From Phalacrocorax aristotelis (taxonomy: Eukaryota; Chordata; Aves; Suliformes; Phalacrocoracidae): 64,000 bases of DNA. Position 1 is the stretch's first letter. Each line of letters starts with the position of its first letter. Below the pieces are notes generated by a model. That model worked only from the letters and a program-made list of their open reading frames with translations. It searched no databases and had not been told where the DNA came from. Shown here piece by piece: positions 37,970-49,835 of the stretch. A program made the translations under genes and the position numbers. The stretch spans positions 125,470 through 189,469 of the forward strand of contig NW_027441293.1 of the NCBI RefSeq assembly GCF_949628215.1, in the 5' to 3' direction.

Positions 37970-38941
37970 CATAGTTTTTGCTCAGAGAAACCTGTCTTAA
38001 CTTGTCTTTGTCTTTTCCTATAGGACCCATACCCAGAGGCAGCAGATGTCGAACAGCAGCTCCATCACCCACCTCCTCCTCCTGGCATTTGCAGACACGC
38101 GGGAGCTGCAGCTCCTGCACTTCTGGCTCTCCCTGGCCATCTACCTGGCTGCCCTCCTGGGCAACGGGCTCATCATCACCGCCACCGCCTGCGACCACCG
38201 CCTCCACACCCCCATGTACTTCTTCCTCCTCAACCTCTCCCTCCTCGACCTGGGCTCCATCACCACCACTCTCCCCAAATCCATGGCCAATTCCCTCTGG
38301 GACACCAGGGACATCTCCTACATGGGATGTGCTGCACAAGCCTTTCTGTTTGTCTTTTTAATGTCAGCAGAATTTTTTCTCCTCATGGTCATGGCCTACG
38401 ACCGCTACGTGGCCATCTGCAAACCCCTGCACTACGGGACCCTGCTGGGCAGCAGAGCTTGTGTCCAAATGGCAGCAGCTGCCTGGGCCACTGGGTTTCT
38501 TCTATGCTCTGCTGCACACAGCCAGTACATTTTCACTCCCCCTCTGCCAAGGCAATGCCCTGGAGCAGTTCTTCTGTGAAACCCCCCAGATCCTCAAGCT
38601 CTCCTGCTCGGACACCTACCTCAGGGAAGTCGGGATTCTTGTGGTTAGTGCCTGTTTAGTGTTTGGCTGTTTTGTTTTCATCCTTTTCTCCTACGTGCAG
38701 ATCTTCAGGGCCGTGCTGAGGCTCCCCTCTGAGCAGGGACGGCACAAAGCCTTTTCCACGTGCCTCCCTCACCTGGCCGTGGTCTCCCTGTTTATTGGCA
38801 CTGGCACATTTGCCTACCTGAAGCCCCCCTCCATCTCCTCCCCATCGCTTGACCTGGTGGTGGCAGTGCTGTACTCGGTGGTGCCTCCAGCAGTGAACCC
38901 CCTCTTCTACAGCATGAGGAACCAGGAGCTCAAGGATGCAG
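37970..38941 (+). repeat. Inner inverted repeat, left copy (olfactory receptor)
   Basis: These 972 bp match the reverse complement of 44,971-45,942, with paired positions summing to 83,912. Translations of all overlapping frames compared over roughly 37,978-38,660 are identical, so the copies are at or near 100% identity there. The offset differs from that of the outer repeat, so this is a separate nested repeat. Confidence 0.92.
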
Positions 38942-39024
38942 TGGGGAAACTGATCACTGGATGTTTTTCAGGTGCAAGAAACTGCTTGTTGCCTTCTCCA
39001 CAGCACTCAGAATGGAACTCATGA
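38046..39024 (+). pseudogene. OR14-like olfactory receptor, frameshifted, left copy
   Basis: An olfactory receptor is a seven-transmembrane odorant GPCR. The start MSNSSS gives a short N-terminus with an N-glycosylation site. LLGNGLI marks TM1, HTPMYFFLLNLSLLDLG TM2, MAYDRYVAICKPLHY the TM3 end, KAFSTCLPHLAVVSLF TM6 and PPAVNPLFYSMRNQE TM7. One extra base near 38,500 (GGGTTTCTTCTATG) shifts the frame in TM4: the upstream frame stops at 38,579, while the rest of the receptor continues in the next frame to 39,024. An acceptor (TTTTCCTATAG at about 38,013-38,023) precedes the ATG, as in receptors with a 5'UTR intron, but the upstream flank is replaced at 37,970 by the ERV/FGFR3 junction. AATAAA lies at 39,072. 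It resembles the avian-expanded OR14 group; the exact member is not assigned. Confidence 0.88.
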
Positions 39025-39071
39025 CAAGCCTATTTTACCTTGAAATACTTTTGGGGTGTGTGCAAGTGCAC

Positions 39072-39077
39072 AATAAA
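39072..39077 (+). terminator. Poly(A) signal after the left receptor copy
   Basis: AATAAA about 48 bp past the receptor stop, followed by a GT/T-rich stretch. The right copy is truncated before this point and lacks it. Confidence 0.5.
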
Positions 39078-40335
39078 GTTTTATTATCTATCCCACTTCT
39101 AATTCACTGTCTACTGTTGAATTTGACCCAGAGATTGTGTAAATGAGGAACTGTGCTCTCTGTGTATTTAAACAGAAAAAAAAAGGACTCTGCATCAATT
39201 TTTTTGTGCAAGACCCTTCCTCTGAGACCTCTATGAAGCTGCGGGGGCCGTGCCTGTGGACATAGGTGGGGGGAAAAAGAGTCCCGGCACAGCAGCACTG
39301 CCAGGGAGCAGCAGCTCTTGGTCTTTTCAGAGCTGCTCTCTTCCCACATCCACACTCTCCTCCTGAGCTGCTGAGCGGGTGTAAGGCCTGAGTGCTCTTG
39401 GAGATTGGTCACGGTCCTGCTGTGTTCTAGTGCTGTGAGTTCAGGAAGGCACATAACACCACAACACCGTTTCCATCAGGAAAGGGCATCTCCTGAGTGC
39501 AGTACCTGAAGGCTTATCTCTTCTTCCAGAGTTGCTCTCAAGAGCAGGCCCAAGAATGCTCTCAAGAGCATGCCCAAGGAATCGGTTCATTGTTTTGCTT
39601 GCTCTCCATGGGCTCAGTGTGATGAGGTCATGGTCCCAGTAGGGCCTTCAAGGGACTGAGGGCTGGTTCAGGTGCTGCTTGTTTGTGGCCAGCACCCATG
39701 CAGGTGGTGAATGGTCTCTGACTGACCCTCCTGGGGCTCTGGAGCATGTGACAGGGCTGGTGGCAGGTGAATGTTTTTCTGGAGGGACTTGGGAGCTGCC
39801 AGAAGAGCAGAGGGGATGTGCAGGGAGGGACAGCGTGTGCCAGGGAGTTGGCAGTGAATGGACCCCACTGAGCACCAGCCTGTCCAGCACGGTGTCACCC
39901 AGAAACAATATGCTAAATCTGGGTGTGAAGTGGCAAACAGGAGCTCAGCAAGCCCAGGGGACACAGCAGGCACAGGGAAAGGAGCCTGGTGGGTGATTTG
40001 TCTTACCCTCAGTGAACCACAGCCCACTTTCTCTGCAGAGCAGCACCACCAGCTCGGGGTCTGTGGGGAGCATGGGGGCAGGGTGCAGGAATGGGCGGCC
40101 TGGCCAGCACAGGTGTGCTTAGCTGGGAAAAGGCATCTTGTGGGGAGATGGGCTGTGCTGGGAGAGGAGCAGGGCACTGTGTGTGTGCCCATGAGGCATG
40201 GAGAGAGACATCCTTTGGGGCAGGCTGCCCTGTCCCTGGGGTAGCAGGAGATGCCTGAGGAGCCCCTGGGCCAATCCTCTCCTGTCGTGCTGGGGAGCAA
40301 GTTTGGCACGAGGGGCTGCAGAGTGCCTGGGCTGG
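39078..40335. other. Spacer sequence between receptor copies, first part
   Basis: No gene recognised. A short duplication of the type GCTCTCAAGAGCA(G/T)GCCCAAG lies at about 39,536-39,580. The region lies outside both inverted repeats. Confidence 0.4.
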
Positions 40336-40770
40336 ATGAAGGTTTGTTGCCCCGATGTACTGAACCATTTCTTCTGTGGTTTTTGCCCCAGTGCTGGAAC
40401 TCTCCTGCAGTGAAACCATGACACTCCTGCTCTCTGCTTTCAGAACCTGGTGCTTAGGCCCAGTCTCCCAGTTTCTGTTCACGCCGGCATCCCTTGTGTG
40501 CACCAGCGCTGCCACCCTGGGGCAGCCCTCCTGCCCAGCTGGGCACGCAGGCGGCCTTCTCCGCCTGCTCCTCTCACCTCACTAGTGCCACTCTTTTCTA
40601 CAGCCTCTCTCATCGTTGTCTAAGTGATGCCCAGAACAGCCCCCCTGACACAGTCTGACGATGCCCTTTTCCAACACCATCCCCGCCCCTGCTCAATCCT
40701 CTCACCTACAGCCTGTGGGGCAGAAAGGATGTGGGCAGGGACACACTTGACAGCTTGTTGACAGCTGGAC
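40336..40770 (+). pseudogene. Degraded olfactory receptor remnant
   Basis: In shifting frames this stretch shows receptor landmarks: NHFFC near 40,360, VLELSCSET near 40,391, AFSACSSHLTSATLFYS near 40,553 (TM6), and LNPLTYSLWGRKDV near 40,694 (TM7). TM1-4 are absent and several frameshifts and gaps are present. It differs from the OR14-like copies and looks like an old, separate receptor. Confidence 0.7.
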
Positions 40771-41395
40771 TGAAGAAGTGGAGTATGTGGTGGGTGGGAA
40801 GTTGGTTGAATGGTGAGGGTCAAATATCATCCATAGTACAAAGTCCTCCTGGCAGACACTTACTGGTTGCTTCCCTCAGTGACCAGCCCTTGACCCCCAT
40901 GTGGAACCTTTTTAGTATCCCTCTGTAGGATGGGACAAAACACATTTTCAACTCCTTGTGGATGATGCCAAGTTACAGGAAGACCTTGATCCATCTCGCA
41001 TAGTCAACTCTAGTGTGATCGACACTGTTCTAGCCACGAGTATGTAGCACAGCAGTATATGGGCTGTTATTGGAGAAGTTCGCTCCATCTGAGCGACACC
41101 CAGCACAATGGTGTTCAGGGGTCTTTCCAACCTCAGTTATTCTCTCATTCAAAGACTCTCTTGTCATTGGAGAGCTTTTTGAAGACAGAAGAGACAGAGG
41201 AAGAAGAAAGAACCGCGGGGCAGAAGTAGAGATATAAATCGCACCAGTATAAATACAGCAGTTCCTCTGAGGAACCTTTTTCCACTCAAAGTATTGGTAG
41301 GAAATCCCTCTGATAAATTTGATGAACGAAGCTTACTTTTATCTGGTCAGGTACTGGGCTACAGGGCCACAAGGAGGGTGACAGTTGAGTACATC
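40771..41395 (+). other. Spacer with a probable CR1 3' end
   Basis: The segment about 41,108-41,150 (AGGGGTCTTTCCAACCTCAG then TTATTCTCTCATTC) looks like a degraded CR1 3' terminus. The bases before it (GATGATGCCAAGTTACAGG) could belong to the same copy. Nothing else was recognised. Confidence 0.4.
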
Positions 41396-41690
41396 TTGTG
41401 TGGTCAGTTGTGTCTCGGGAACTCCCAATCCAGGAGGAAGCCAAAGGCTGTGAAGGGGTCTGTGAGGTCACTTGTGCCTCTGGAGGTGACAGGCCAAGAG
41501 CAGGACCGTGGCTGGGAAAGGGACTGTGAGGTCACTTCTTTCTGAAAGAGCCGGTGGGTCAGCCCTTGACCCATGGCTGGGGTATGGGCTTGTAAGCTGA
41601 CACCTGCCAGCATCTCCGAGAGGCCAGCAGGAGGCACCTGGCTGGCACAGTGACTGTGAGATCCCCTCTGCCGAAGGAGCTGGGCTCACT
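41396..41690. repeat. Degenerate ~65-bp tandem array
   Basis: Units beginning like TGTGAGGTCACTTxTGCC recur near 41,460, 41,526, 41,588 (diverged) and 41,652, a spacing of about 64-66 bp. Each is followed by a GCCAGCAGGAGGCACCTGGCTGG-like segment. Spacing and unit were read by eye. Confidence 0.6.
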
Positions 41691-44600
41691 GCACGAAGGG
41701 GGCTTCTGTTCTGGGTGTCGTGTCTCTCTGCCCGGGGGCCTGATGGGGCAGCAGCAGGCACGCAGCTTGGCCATGTCTATGGAGAATCTGAAGGGCGGCA
41801 GCCTGGGGGGATGACGGTGCTCAGGGGAAAGGCCATGGGAAGGCTGCCGCGCTGGGACGCCTGCTTGAAGGGTGGTTTCCCAGGTGGTGGAGCCTTCCTT
41901 GGAGGGAGGGAAGAGCAGGAGAGAGCAGCACTGCCACACAGGGCAGCCTGGGAGGTGGGGAGTGGCCATGAGGAGGAAGAGATGTCCCTCAAAGGGTCGT
42001 GCTGTGGTACATGAAGTCCTCCCGAAGGAGGATGGGATCAGTCTGTCTCTGTGTCTCACAGAACAGAGCATGAGGACAGACAGACGTCAGTGACTGTATG
42101 GCAATGGCAGGTGAGAGCAAGGTGGGGAAGCGAGGGGGGGTGTCTCCAGCGTGCAGGGAAGAAGAAGCAGCTGTGGGACAGCACAGGAGAAGCTCTGGTA
42201 GAGAAGGCAAAGAGCGCTGGCAAGGCTGGAAGCTGCCAGGAGAACCCAAGGCTTTGTCCCCGTGGCTCTGGCAAGTGTCTCTGCCAGCAAGGCCTATGAG
42301 GAGACACGTTGTCCTCAGGCACGGGGGCCTCCTCGCCTCCTTGCACACCCCAGTGAGGCTGGACGCTGCCATACCCTTGTCCTTCACTCAGCATCACACA
42401 CCCCACAGCCCCCTGCCCCAGGAAGGGCCCTGAGCGCTGTGTGAGGGACAGGATCTGCCTTCCCCGGGGCTGGGGCTCAGAGCTTGGCCTTTCTGCTTCA
42501 TGAGGCAAAGCCAGGGTTTTCCCAGCATCCGACCTGCCGGCACATTACCTTGGCCTCCCTGGAGTCACGGCTTCCAGCTATCTGCCCTAACGAGTCCCTG
42601 GGGAGCCTTTCTCAGAAATGGCCCTCCTCAGAGGGACTCGGTCCTACTTCAAGACACTTCAGGGTTTTTTTCTGACTTTAACTTAAGGAAAGGTTTGCGC
42701 AATCTCCTCTCAGTCCCAAGGTTGAAGGACTCGGCACCAAAGACGCGATGGGGCTCATTAAAATAAAGAAAGCCCAAACGAGTTCTATTTCTTCCTCTAA
42801 TTTACTTCAAGTCTTGTACAGTGAAGTAGAGAAGTTTCCTAGTGACTTATGGAGAAAGGTTTCAAGGAGCTTCTAATAAAAAGGACTTTTTATTTTAAAG
42901 GGTGTAGATTAATATTTTTCAGTTTAGAGAAGAGGCGATGGCAGCACTCTCCAATAGATACTGACCCAGGGTCTCTCCTAGGAAGATCTGGACTGGTCAG
43001 AGAAGCTGTCCCTTCAGGTCTGACACAGTAAGGACAACCTCCCACCGCACCTCCCCAGCCCCAGCATGTCTCTCGTCAGGCACCTGGGTCTTGTGTTGCT
43101 TTTCCTTACATCAGACTGCTCCACTGGTCTCTGCAGCTGGGTTTTGCAGCTCCTTCATGCCAGCTCCCACCTGCTTTCCTTTGAGAACAGGCTGCACAAA
43201 GGCAAAGGGGGATGGTTCTTATTTTTTGAACAAACAAAGTAAAACCGATAAGGTTCACCATTGAAGTAAAACCCACCCCTCAATTGTATGCCAAGTACAA
43301 GCTGCCACAAATGAGGTTCACCTTCCACAAGGCAAAATCATGCAGGAAATGTTTTTGACAGAAAAGATATGATAAAAAAACACAATTAAAGAGTTCACTA
43401 AAGACACATTTAGAAAGACTATGGAACAATAGGCAGCCTTTAACTCCCTTCTGCTCAAAACAGCAGCTGTGTATTTGAGAGGTGCCTGAATGAGCAAAGA
43501 GTGAGGGGAAGCGAAATCTGGAGAGCAATTGCAAGTGTTTATGTGCAGATGGGCTGCTGGAAAGGTGACATCAGACGTGGTCAGTTTAGGTAGGACAGGT
43601 GGGAATGCATGAAAGATGAGGGAGATGAAATGCACAGCCTAATAGACAGAGCACTGACAATGCAAGTCTAGTGGAAGGTCAATAGCTCTGCTCTTGCTAT
43701 TAATGCACATCCTGAAAACTCCCCATTTCGAGAAACCATGGGGAAACACTGACATTTCATTGCAAGTATTCAGTTGTTTCAGCTGAGGAGGTCATGCTCA
43801 TCCTTTGAAACACGTGTCAGAAATTCTCTGGTTTCCAGGCAGCGCTCCGCTGTCTGACTGTGAGTATCCAGCGCTGCCTCTGGAGGAGCCAGTGTCTCTG
43901 CAGTCCATGCCTGGCACTGGCAGCTGTCACAGGGAACCTGCTGGAGACGAGAGGCCCTCGGAAGCGGCAGCTGGAGCCTGGGCAGAGGGTCCCAGGACAC
44001 CTACACTGGCACCACGTGCCCGTGTCCCTGTAACTGCATCCCAGCCCAATCCTAGGATCACTTGCCTTTGCAAACAAAGGCAGTACACGAAATCCCCCCA
44101 CAGATCAGGATATTAAAACAAGACAGAACAAAGCAAGGAGGATAGCAACATCAACAATGTTTGAAGCTTCAGGTTGCAAGAGGACACTTCCTCCTCTCTA
44201 CATCTTTCATTTTATTTCTTTGTTGCTTCATTTTTTTTTTAATCTTCTCAACATTTCCATCATACCTACCGCATTAAGAAAGATAATTTTGTGTCTTGCA
44301 CGTTGATTTAATGCTTTCCCTATGGTTGACTCCCCCTTGGGCGATCTCTCACTTTGTGGGGCTCCAGTCAGTGACACGGTCCATGCATGTGTTGCGGGCG
44401 CTGGAGGCAGCGCCACATTCCTCTCCTGGAGGATGCCTCTGCCCTGCCACGCACTGGGACGGCGCAGTATGGCAGTGTCTCAGTGAGCATTCACTGCCTC
44501 CTCTGTCAATTGACAACAAGGACTGTGTCCTAAACCCAACCCTTGATCTCTAGCAGCCACCAAGGTGACGATGAGCTTTCTGCTCAGGCCCTTTTGGGGG

Positions 44601-44970
44601 GAAATTCCTGGGCCTGTTGTTGACATCAGCTTTGGAAGAACAGCCAAATCTTGAGGTCCTGCCTGATGGAGGCATCATTTTCTTACAGAGATGCTGTGAG
44701 AGTGTCAGCTCTGAAAAGGCACTACAAAAAACATCAATGCAGGTTTGAGGTAATAGACAGGGATAGGTTCATTTATAAGGAGGGTAAGATGAATACAATC
44801 GATTATGTAGTAACGTAACAACAATAAATAATAGAACAGGTAGAGCTAAAAAAAAAAAATCAGTAAACAAAGTAAAGGTCTTCATTGGGATACACTAAAT
44901 GTCATTTTTGGAGAGTGATGGAAAGTTTATTGATATTGACAAATATCCATGAAATCACTTCCTTAATGGG
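41691..44970. other. Spacer sequence between receptor copies, last part
   Basis: No gene was recognised on either strand. Open frames are short and overlap on both strands. The stretch just before 44,971 is A/T-rich, with an A-run near 44,850. It has no counterpart elsewhere in the window that I could see. Confidence 0.4.
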
Positions 44971-45866
44971 CTGCATCCTTGAGCTCCTGGTTCCTCATGC
45001 TGTAGAAGAGGGGGTTCACTGCTGGAGGCACCACCGAGTACAGCACTGCCACCACCAGGTCAAGCGATGGGGAGGAGATGGAGGGGGGCTTCAGGTAGGC
45101 AAATGTGCCAGTGCCAATAAACAGGGAGACCACGGCCAGGTGAGGGAGGCACGTGGAAAAGGCTTTGTGCCGTCCCTGCTCAGAGGGGAGCCTCAGCACG
45201 GCCCTGAAGATCTGCACGTAGGAGAAAAGGATGAAAACAAAACAGCCAAACACTAAACAGGCACTAACCACAAGAATCCCGACTTCCCTGAGGTAGGTGT
45301 CCGAGCAGGAGAGCTTGAGGATCTGGGGGGTTTCACAGAAGAACTGCTCCAGGGCATTGCCTTGGCAGAGGGGGAGTGAAAATGTACTGGCTGTGTGCAG
45401 CAGAGCATAGAAGAAACCCAGTGGCCCAGGCAGCTGCTGCCATTTGGACACAAGCTCTGCTGCCCAGCAGGGTCCCGTAGTGCAGGGGTTTGCAGATGGC
45501 CACGTAGCGGTCGTAGGCCATGACCATGAGGAGAAAAAATTCTGCTGACATTAAAAAGACAAACAGAAAGGCTTGTGCAGCACATCCCATGTAGGAGATG
45601 TCCCTGGTGTCCCAGAGGGAATTGGCCATGGATTTGGGGAGAGTGGTGGTGATGGAGCCCAGGTCGAGGAGGGAGAGGTTGAGGAGGAAGAAGTACATGG
45701 GGGTGTGGAGGCGGTGGTCGCAGGCGGTGGCGGTGATGATGAGCCCGTTGCCCAGGAGGGCAGCCAGGTAGATGGCCAGGGAGAGCCAGAAGTGCAGGAG
45801 CTGCAGCTCCCGCGTGTCTGCAAATGCCAGGAGGAGGAGGTGGGTGATGGAGCTGCTGTTCGACAT
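44971..45866 (-). pseudogene. OR14-like olfactory receptor, frameshifted and 3'-truncated, right copy
   Basis: This is the inverted copy of the receptor at 38,046. It starts at 45,866 (MSNSSS) and carries the same one-base shift in TM4 (AGCATAGAAGAAACCC near 45,410). It keeps LLGNGLI, AYDRYVAICKP, KAFSTCLPHLAVVSLF and NPLFYSMRNQE. The match to the left copy stops right after the codons for QELKDA, and a stop follows at once (44,963-44,965), so the cytoplasmic tail and 3' UTR are lost. Unlike the left copy, its 5' side keeps about 5.9 kb of flank, including the acceptor before the ATG. A non-functional receptor is the plain reading unless the shift is an assembly error. Confidence 0.88.
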
Positions 45867-45942
45867 CTGCTGCCTCTGGGTATGGGTCCTATAGGAAAAG
45901 ACAAAGACAAGTTAAGACAGGTTTCTCTGAGCAAAAACTATG
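44971..45942 (-). repeat. Inner inverted repeat, right copy (olfactory receptor)
   Basis: Partner of 37,970-38,941. The outer end is at 45,942, where the left copy joins ERV/FGFR3 sequence. The inner end is at 44,971, where the left copy continues into its own 3' UTR. The spacer between the two copies is 6,029 bp. Confidence 0.92.
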
Positions 45943-48900
45943 CCATTTCTTTTAGATCCTCCCACTGTGTCACGCAAAACTTTTTATACCTCTGGGGAAA
46001 GTTTCATTCAGGTCCCTGACTTGAGCTTCACTGTGTGCTGGCTGAGCAGCCAGAACTCTGGGTGTGGCCTCTCGAGGAGTCATCCCTGCCCTGCTGCACA
46101 GGGTACGTGGGAATGTGGCGGGGAAACAGGCTGGATATTCAGCATTTGTCAGACAAAACCACTCCAATCGCAGAAGGGCTTGTTCGCATCTCCACTCCAG
46201 TGCTAAGGAAAGTGAGTATAAGAAAGGACGCTTATTAATTTTCTTCACATGCCATGTCTGGTTCTCTGAAGTCAGAAGTTCCTGCATTTCTGCTGCACAT
46301 GGAGTTATTGACTGTGAGACCTGCCTAAGAGGCAAAGGGATTCACTGTGGCTTAGGGCAAAGTGAGGTTTGCTGGAAGGGCTTATTCCCAAGTGCCCTGC
46401 ACTGACACCTTTGGGTGTCAGAGACCAATCGCACTCCCATGTTACCCTGAACAGACACCAGACACTGCTGAGAGCTGAGGGTTCACTAAATGTCTCAACC
46501 TTACTTAAGGTATCTGAGCAAGGTCTCAGCACCCAAATCTTGCCAAGGAGACCCGAAGCTGGAGGTTGGAAGGATACCCCAAGGAGATGCCCAACTGTCC
46601 TGTTGAAGAGAGCTCAGTCACGGGCACACAGCTCGTTCCCCAGCCACACAGACTGCTTTTCCCACAGCCCCACAGTTAGAGAAGAGCGTGGGCACCTCAT
46701 TCCCATGGAGACACTTGCATGGGAGGAATCATAAGATCAGGGCCTGACTTGGCTGCTGCAACTCCCATGCCCCGAAGAGCCTGACAGCAAGAACTAGATA
46801 AGAGGAACAATATCACAGGCTAGTGCAGAAACAAGGACGAATGCAGCGATGGTCTGGCTCAGAGAGGCAGTGGAGAGACAGCCGAGCACTCAGGGAAGCA
46901 TTACCCTCACCCAGCTGTGCACGCCAGCTCCCAGACATCAACATTGACCTCCCTCCCACTGCATTTCTCGTTTTAATTTCCTCTCATTCCCTGATCATAC
47001 CCCTGCTGCCTGGACATTTTCCTCCTCAGAGGTGTTTGTCTGTGCCATGTCTTCTCCCTGTCAGCGCTGACAGGCCCATCCCAACCTCTGTGCACTCACC
47101 TTGGCCCTACAGAAACCTGCCTGTTTGCAGGGCACTGCCTGGGCACATCTTCCTCTTTGCGGGTGGGAAAGGGCAGCTCAGAACAACCCTGGTGGGGCCA
47201 GCAGAGGTGATGCTGGTGCAGTCCAAAGGCAGAGGAGTGGCTGAAGGCACTTCAGGAGGCTCCCAGTAGACATACTGGTCACTCAGAGTTACAGCTCAGG
47301 AGACTCAGTAGTTGTTCAAACATTACAGCTCCTATTCTATTTCTCCCATCCCCCATCATCTCACCCGTCCCCAAGTAGGAAATTGAAAACAGACCCTGGA
47401 AAGGTCCTTCTCTTTATATCAATCCCTGCCTTGACCTTCCCCTTGAAAAGAGTCCTCCAGAGATGTCCTCATGGTGATCTGGAGCTGTGAGCAGCCCTGA
47501 CACACACAGCACCCGCTCAGCAGCAGCAGAACCCTGCCCTGCACTGCCAAGCACCGCTGCTTCCACCCACAGCTTGTCCCCACAGCCCCATGGGGAGCTC
47601 CCTGGGCAGGCTGAGTGCTGACCCTGGCATGGAGCAGAGTCCCTGCCGCAGCACAGAGTCCCCTGGGGTGCAGGGACCCTGCTCTGAAGGACAGCCCTGG
47701 GCAGCCCTGGGTGCGCACCCACCTTCATCCCACTGCAGCCATCCCTGGCAGAAGGAAGGAGGGAGCTGGCTTGTCTTGTCCCTCGGATGGTGCAGCGGGA
47801 AGCCCTGCTCTGAAGCATGTCCTCCTCTGTGCTAAAGAAATACTGCGAGCCACCCTGCCAGTCTGTATCAGCCATGGGATGTGCAATCTCTAGAAATGCC
47901 TCCAGGATTCTCATCCGCATTGTCCTGCACCCAGAGACTTACCGTGTCAAAGGTGGTGAAGATTTCTCCCCCAGTCAGCTCTCAGCATCCCCCCACCCCA
48001 GGCTGCCTTTCCCCTCTCCCTGCCCGGCTCCTCTGCCCTCGGTGCCTGCAGGCAGTGCCCTCAGCCCTGCTGCGCTTGGCAGAGGAGCTGCTCCTGGGCA
48101 GAGCTGTCTCTCGGCAGCGCTGCCTCATTGCCAGCAGCTCCCTCCACGCCAGGAGCCCAGCCCAGCTCGGCAGCAGAGGAACAGCCCAAGGCAGCCCTTT
48201 CTCTGCCCCTCGGGGCTCCCTCCAGGTGTCCCTGGGGCTCCAGGGGAACCTGCTGTGAAACAGCCTGAAGTCATCCCTCAGCTGGGGAGAGACATGGCTT
48301 TCCAGCACTGTTATTTCTCCTGTGAGGAAACGATTTGGGCACGACAATCACTTATATTGCCCCATCGTTAAACAGGACAGCAGGAAGGTGACAGGGAAGG
48401 ATCTACTTTCTCCAAACAGGCATGTGGTGTTCCATTGAAGAGCCAGAGCTGTGACATGGTTGCAGAGCTCAGCACAGCTCGTCTTCAAGGACAGCATCTT
48501 CCAAACTCAGCAAGGGTCCAATTCCAAACTCAGTCTGAACTCGAAAGGCAACTCAAGGGCACCATAAGGAGTGTTTCCTACTTCAGGAACAGTTAAAGGA
48601 GAAACAAAGACACTGTGTGGGCACTGCTGGATTTAGTAAGGGCAGGGGTAGAGAGATGTGAGATTCTCTGTGCCCTCTTTGCCTCAGCCTTCCCCAGCAA
48701 GGTCTCCCGGCCTCTGTGACTCAGGGCAGGACTCTGGAGGAGATCAGGCAGCGGGGGATGGGATCAAGCCAGGGGTCACTTGAGCAAACGCAATCCTTCC
48801 CAGCCCATGGGACAGGAGGGACAGCATCACGGGGAGCTGAGTGAGCAGGCCAGTGTCCCAGGGAAGCCTCTCCCCATTGTCTTCCAGTGGCTGTGGAGCC

Positions 48901-49399
48901 TGTGGGAGCTCCCTGAGCCTATGGAAAATGCCAGTGTCGCATGCACCTGGCACCAGTTCCCAAAGGACGTGCAGAGGAGGGAAAGGCCGTGCCCCAGGCC
49001 GTGTTCACTCAGATCCCATTTCTGAGTGTCTGAAGGAGAAGGTGACTGGATTTACTCAGGTTGGCTTGTCTGTCGCCATCCTCTTTGTCACCAAAATCAT
49101 GATATCCAGGAAAGATTCAACCAAAGTCCTGCTCCTAAAGAGGATGTAGACTCGATGGTGTCACAGGACAGGGACTGCCTCGGCGGGTAGTAGCTCTGCA
49201 GGGAAGGGTCTGCAGGGCTTTGGGTTCCCTTAGGCAAGAGATGAGCCATCAGCAAAGGTGGCCACCAGCACCCTGGGCTGTAGGAGCGCTAGCACGGCCA
49301 GGGGAAGTGATTATCTCCCTCTGCTCAGCGCTTGTTACACCACACCCAGAAGACTTGCCCAGGTTTTGGTTCTACACAGTGTCAGAGAGACACGGGCAA
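45943..49399. other. Right-arm-only flank upstream of the receptor copy
   Basis: This sequence is absent from the left arm. No gene was identified. GC-rich blocks at about 47,450-47,760 and 47,980-48,260 are open in several frames on both strands. Its position suggests it is the native 5' flank of the - strand receptor, so a receptor promoter or 5' exon could lie here. None was pinned down. Confidence 0.4.
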
Positions 49400-49835
49400 G
49401 CTGGAGGGACACAGAAGTTCATTGGAGGGCCACAGAGGTGGTCACGGCTGGAGCACTTGTCCTCTTAGGAGAGGCCAAAGGAGCTGGGCTTGTTCACCCC
49501 GGAGAATGGAGGCTTTGCGGGGAGGATGTACTAGACTTGCATTGCCTGTGGTGAAGCTTCCAAGAAGACTCTGTGGTGCAAGGCAGGAGCACAGGAGGCA
49601 ACGAGCTGAAACACGAGTGGCTCAGGCTCAATATAGGGAGAAACGTCTGCAATGTGAGGACAGTCAGACATGGGAAGCCATCCCCCAGAGAGTGTGCGCT
49701 GCCTCCATCCCTGGAAGTTTCAAAGACCCATCTGGATGAAACCGTGAGAAAGCTGGTGTGATCCTGCTTTGAGTAGGATGTTTCCTACAGATATCTAGGA
49801 AGGTGCCTTCCAGCCTGAATGAGGCTCTCATTCCT
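49400..49835 (+). mobile_element. Diverged CR1 LINE 3' fragment
   Basis: CR1-like order: GGAGAGGCCAAAGGAGCTGGG, AACACGAGTGGCTCAGGCTC, AGGGAGAAACGTCTGCAATG, CATCCCTGGAAGTTTCAAAGA, then a 3' end with GGTGCCTTCCAGCCTGAATGAGGCTCTCATTCC. More decayed than the other copies, so likely an older subfamily. Confidence 0.7.

Larger units (their letters stand above)
25998..37971 (+). repeat. Left arm of the large inverted repeat
   Basis: Reading 25,998 rightward matches the reverse complement of 64,000 leftward. Paired positions sum to 89,998 over most of the distal arm, for example 27,535 with 62,463 and 32,687 with 57,311. The match covers ELYS exons 12-25 with introns, the ERV pol fragment and 30 bp of FGFR3-derived sequence. 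It ends at 37,971. It continues past the window on the right-arm side, so 25,998 is only a minimum outer edge. Arm-specific changes here are a 209-bp deletion at 37,828-37,834 and about 320 bp (36,264-36,583) missing on the right. Confidence 0.92.

Noticed and set aside
37978-38361. 127-codon frame overlapping the receptor (also 45,551-45,934)
   Set aside because: Out-of-frame shadow of the receptor coding sequence, rich in S/P/T as expected for the shifted frame.
47414-47920. 168-codon - strand frame
   Set aside because: GC-rich sequence open in several frames. A link to a duplicated bird gene family was considered but could not be supported.
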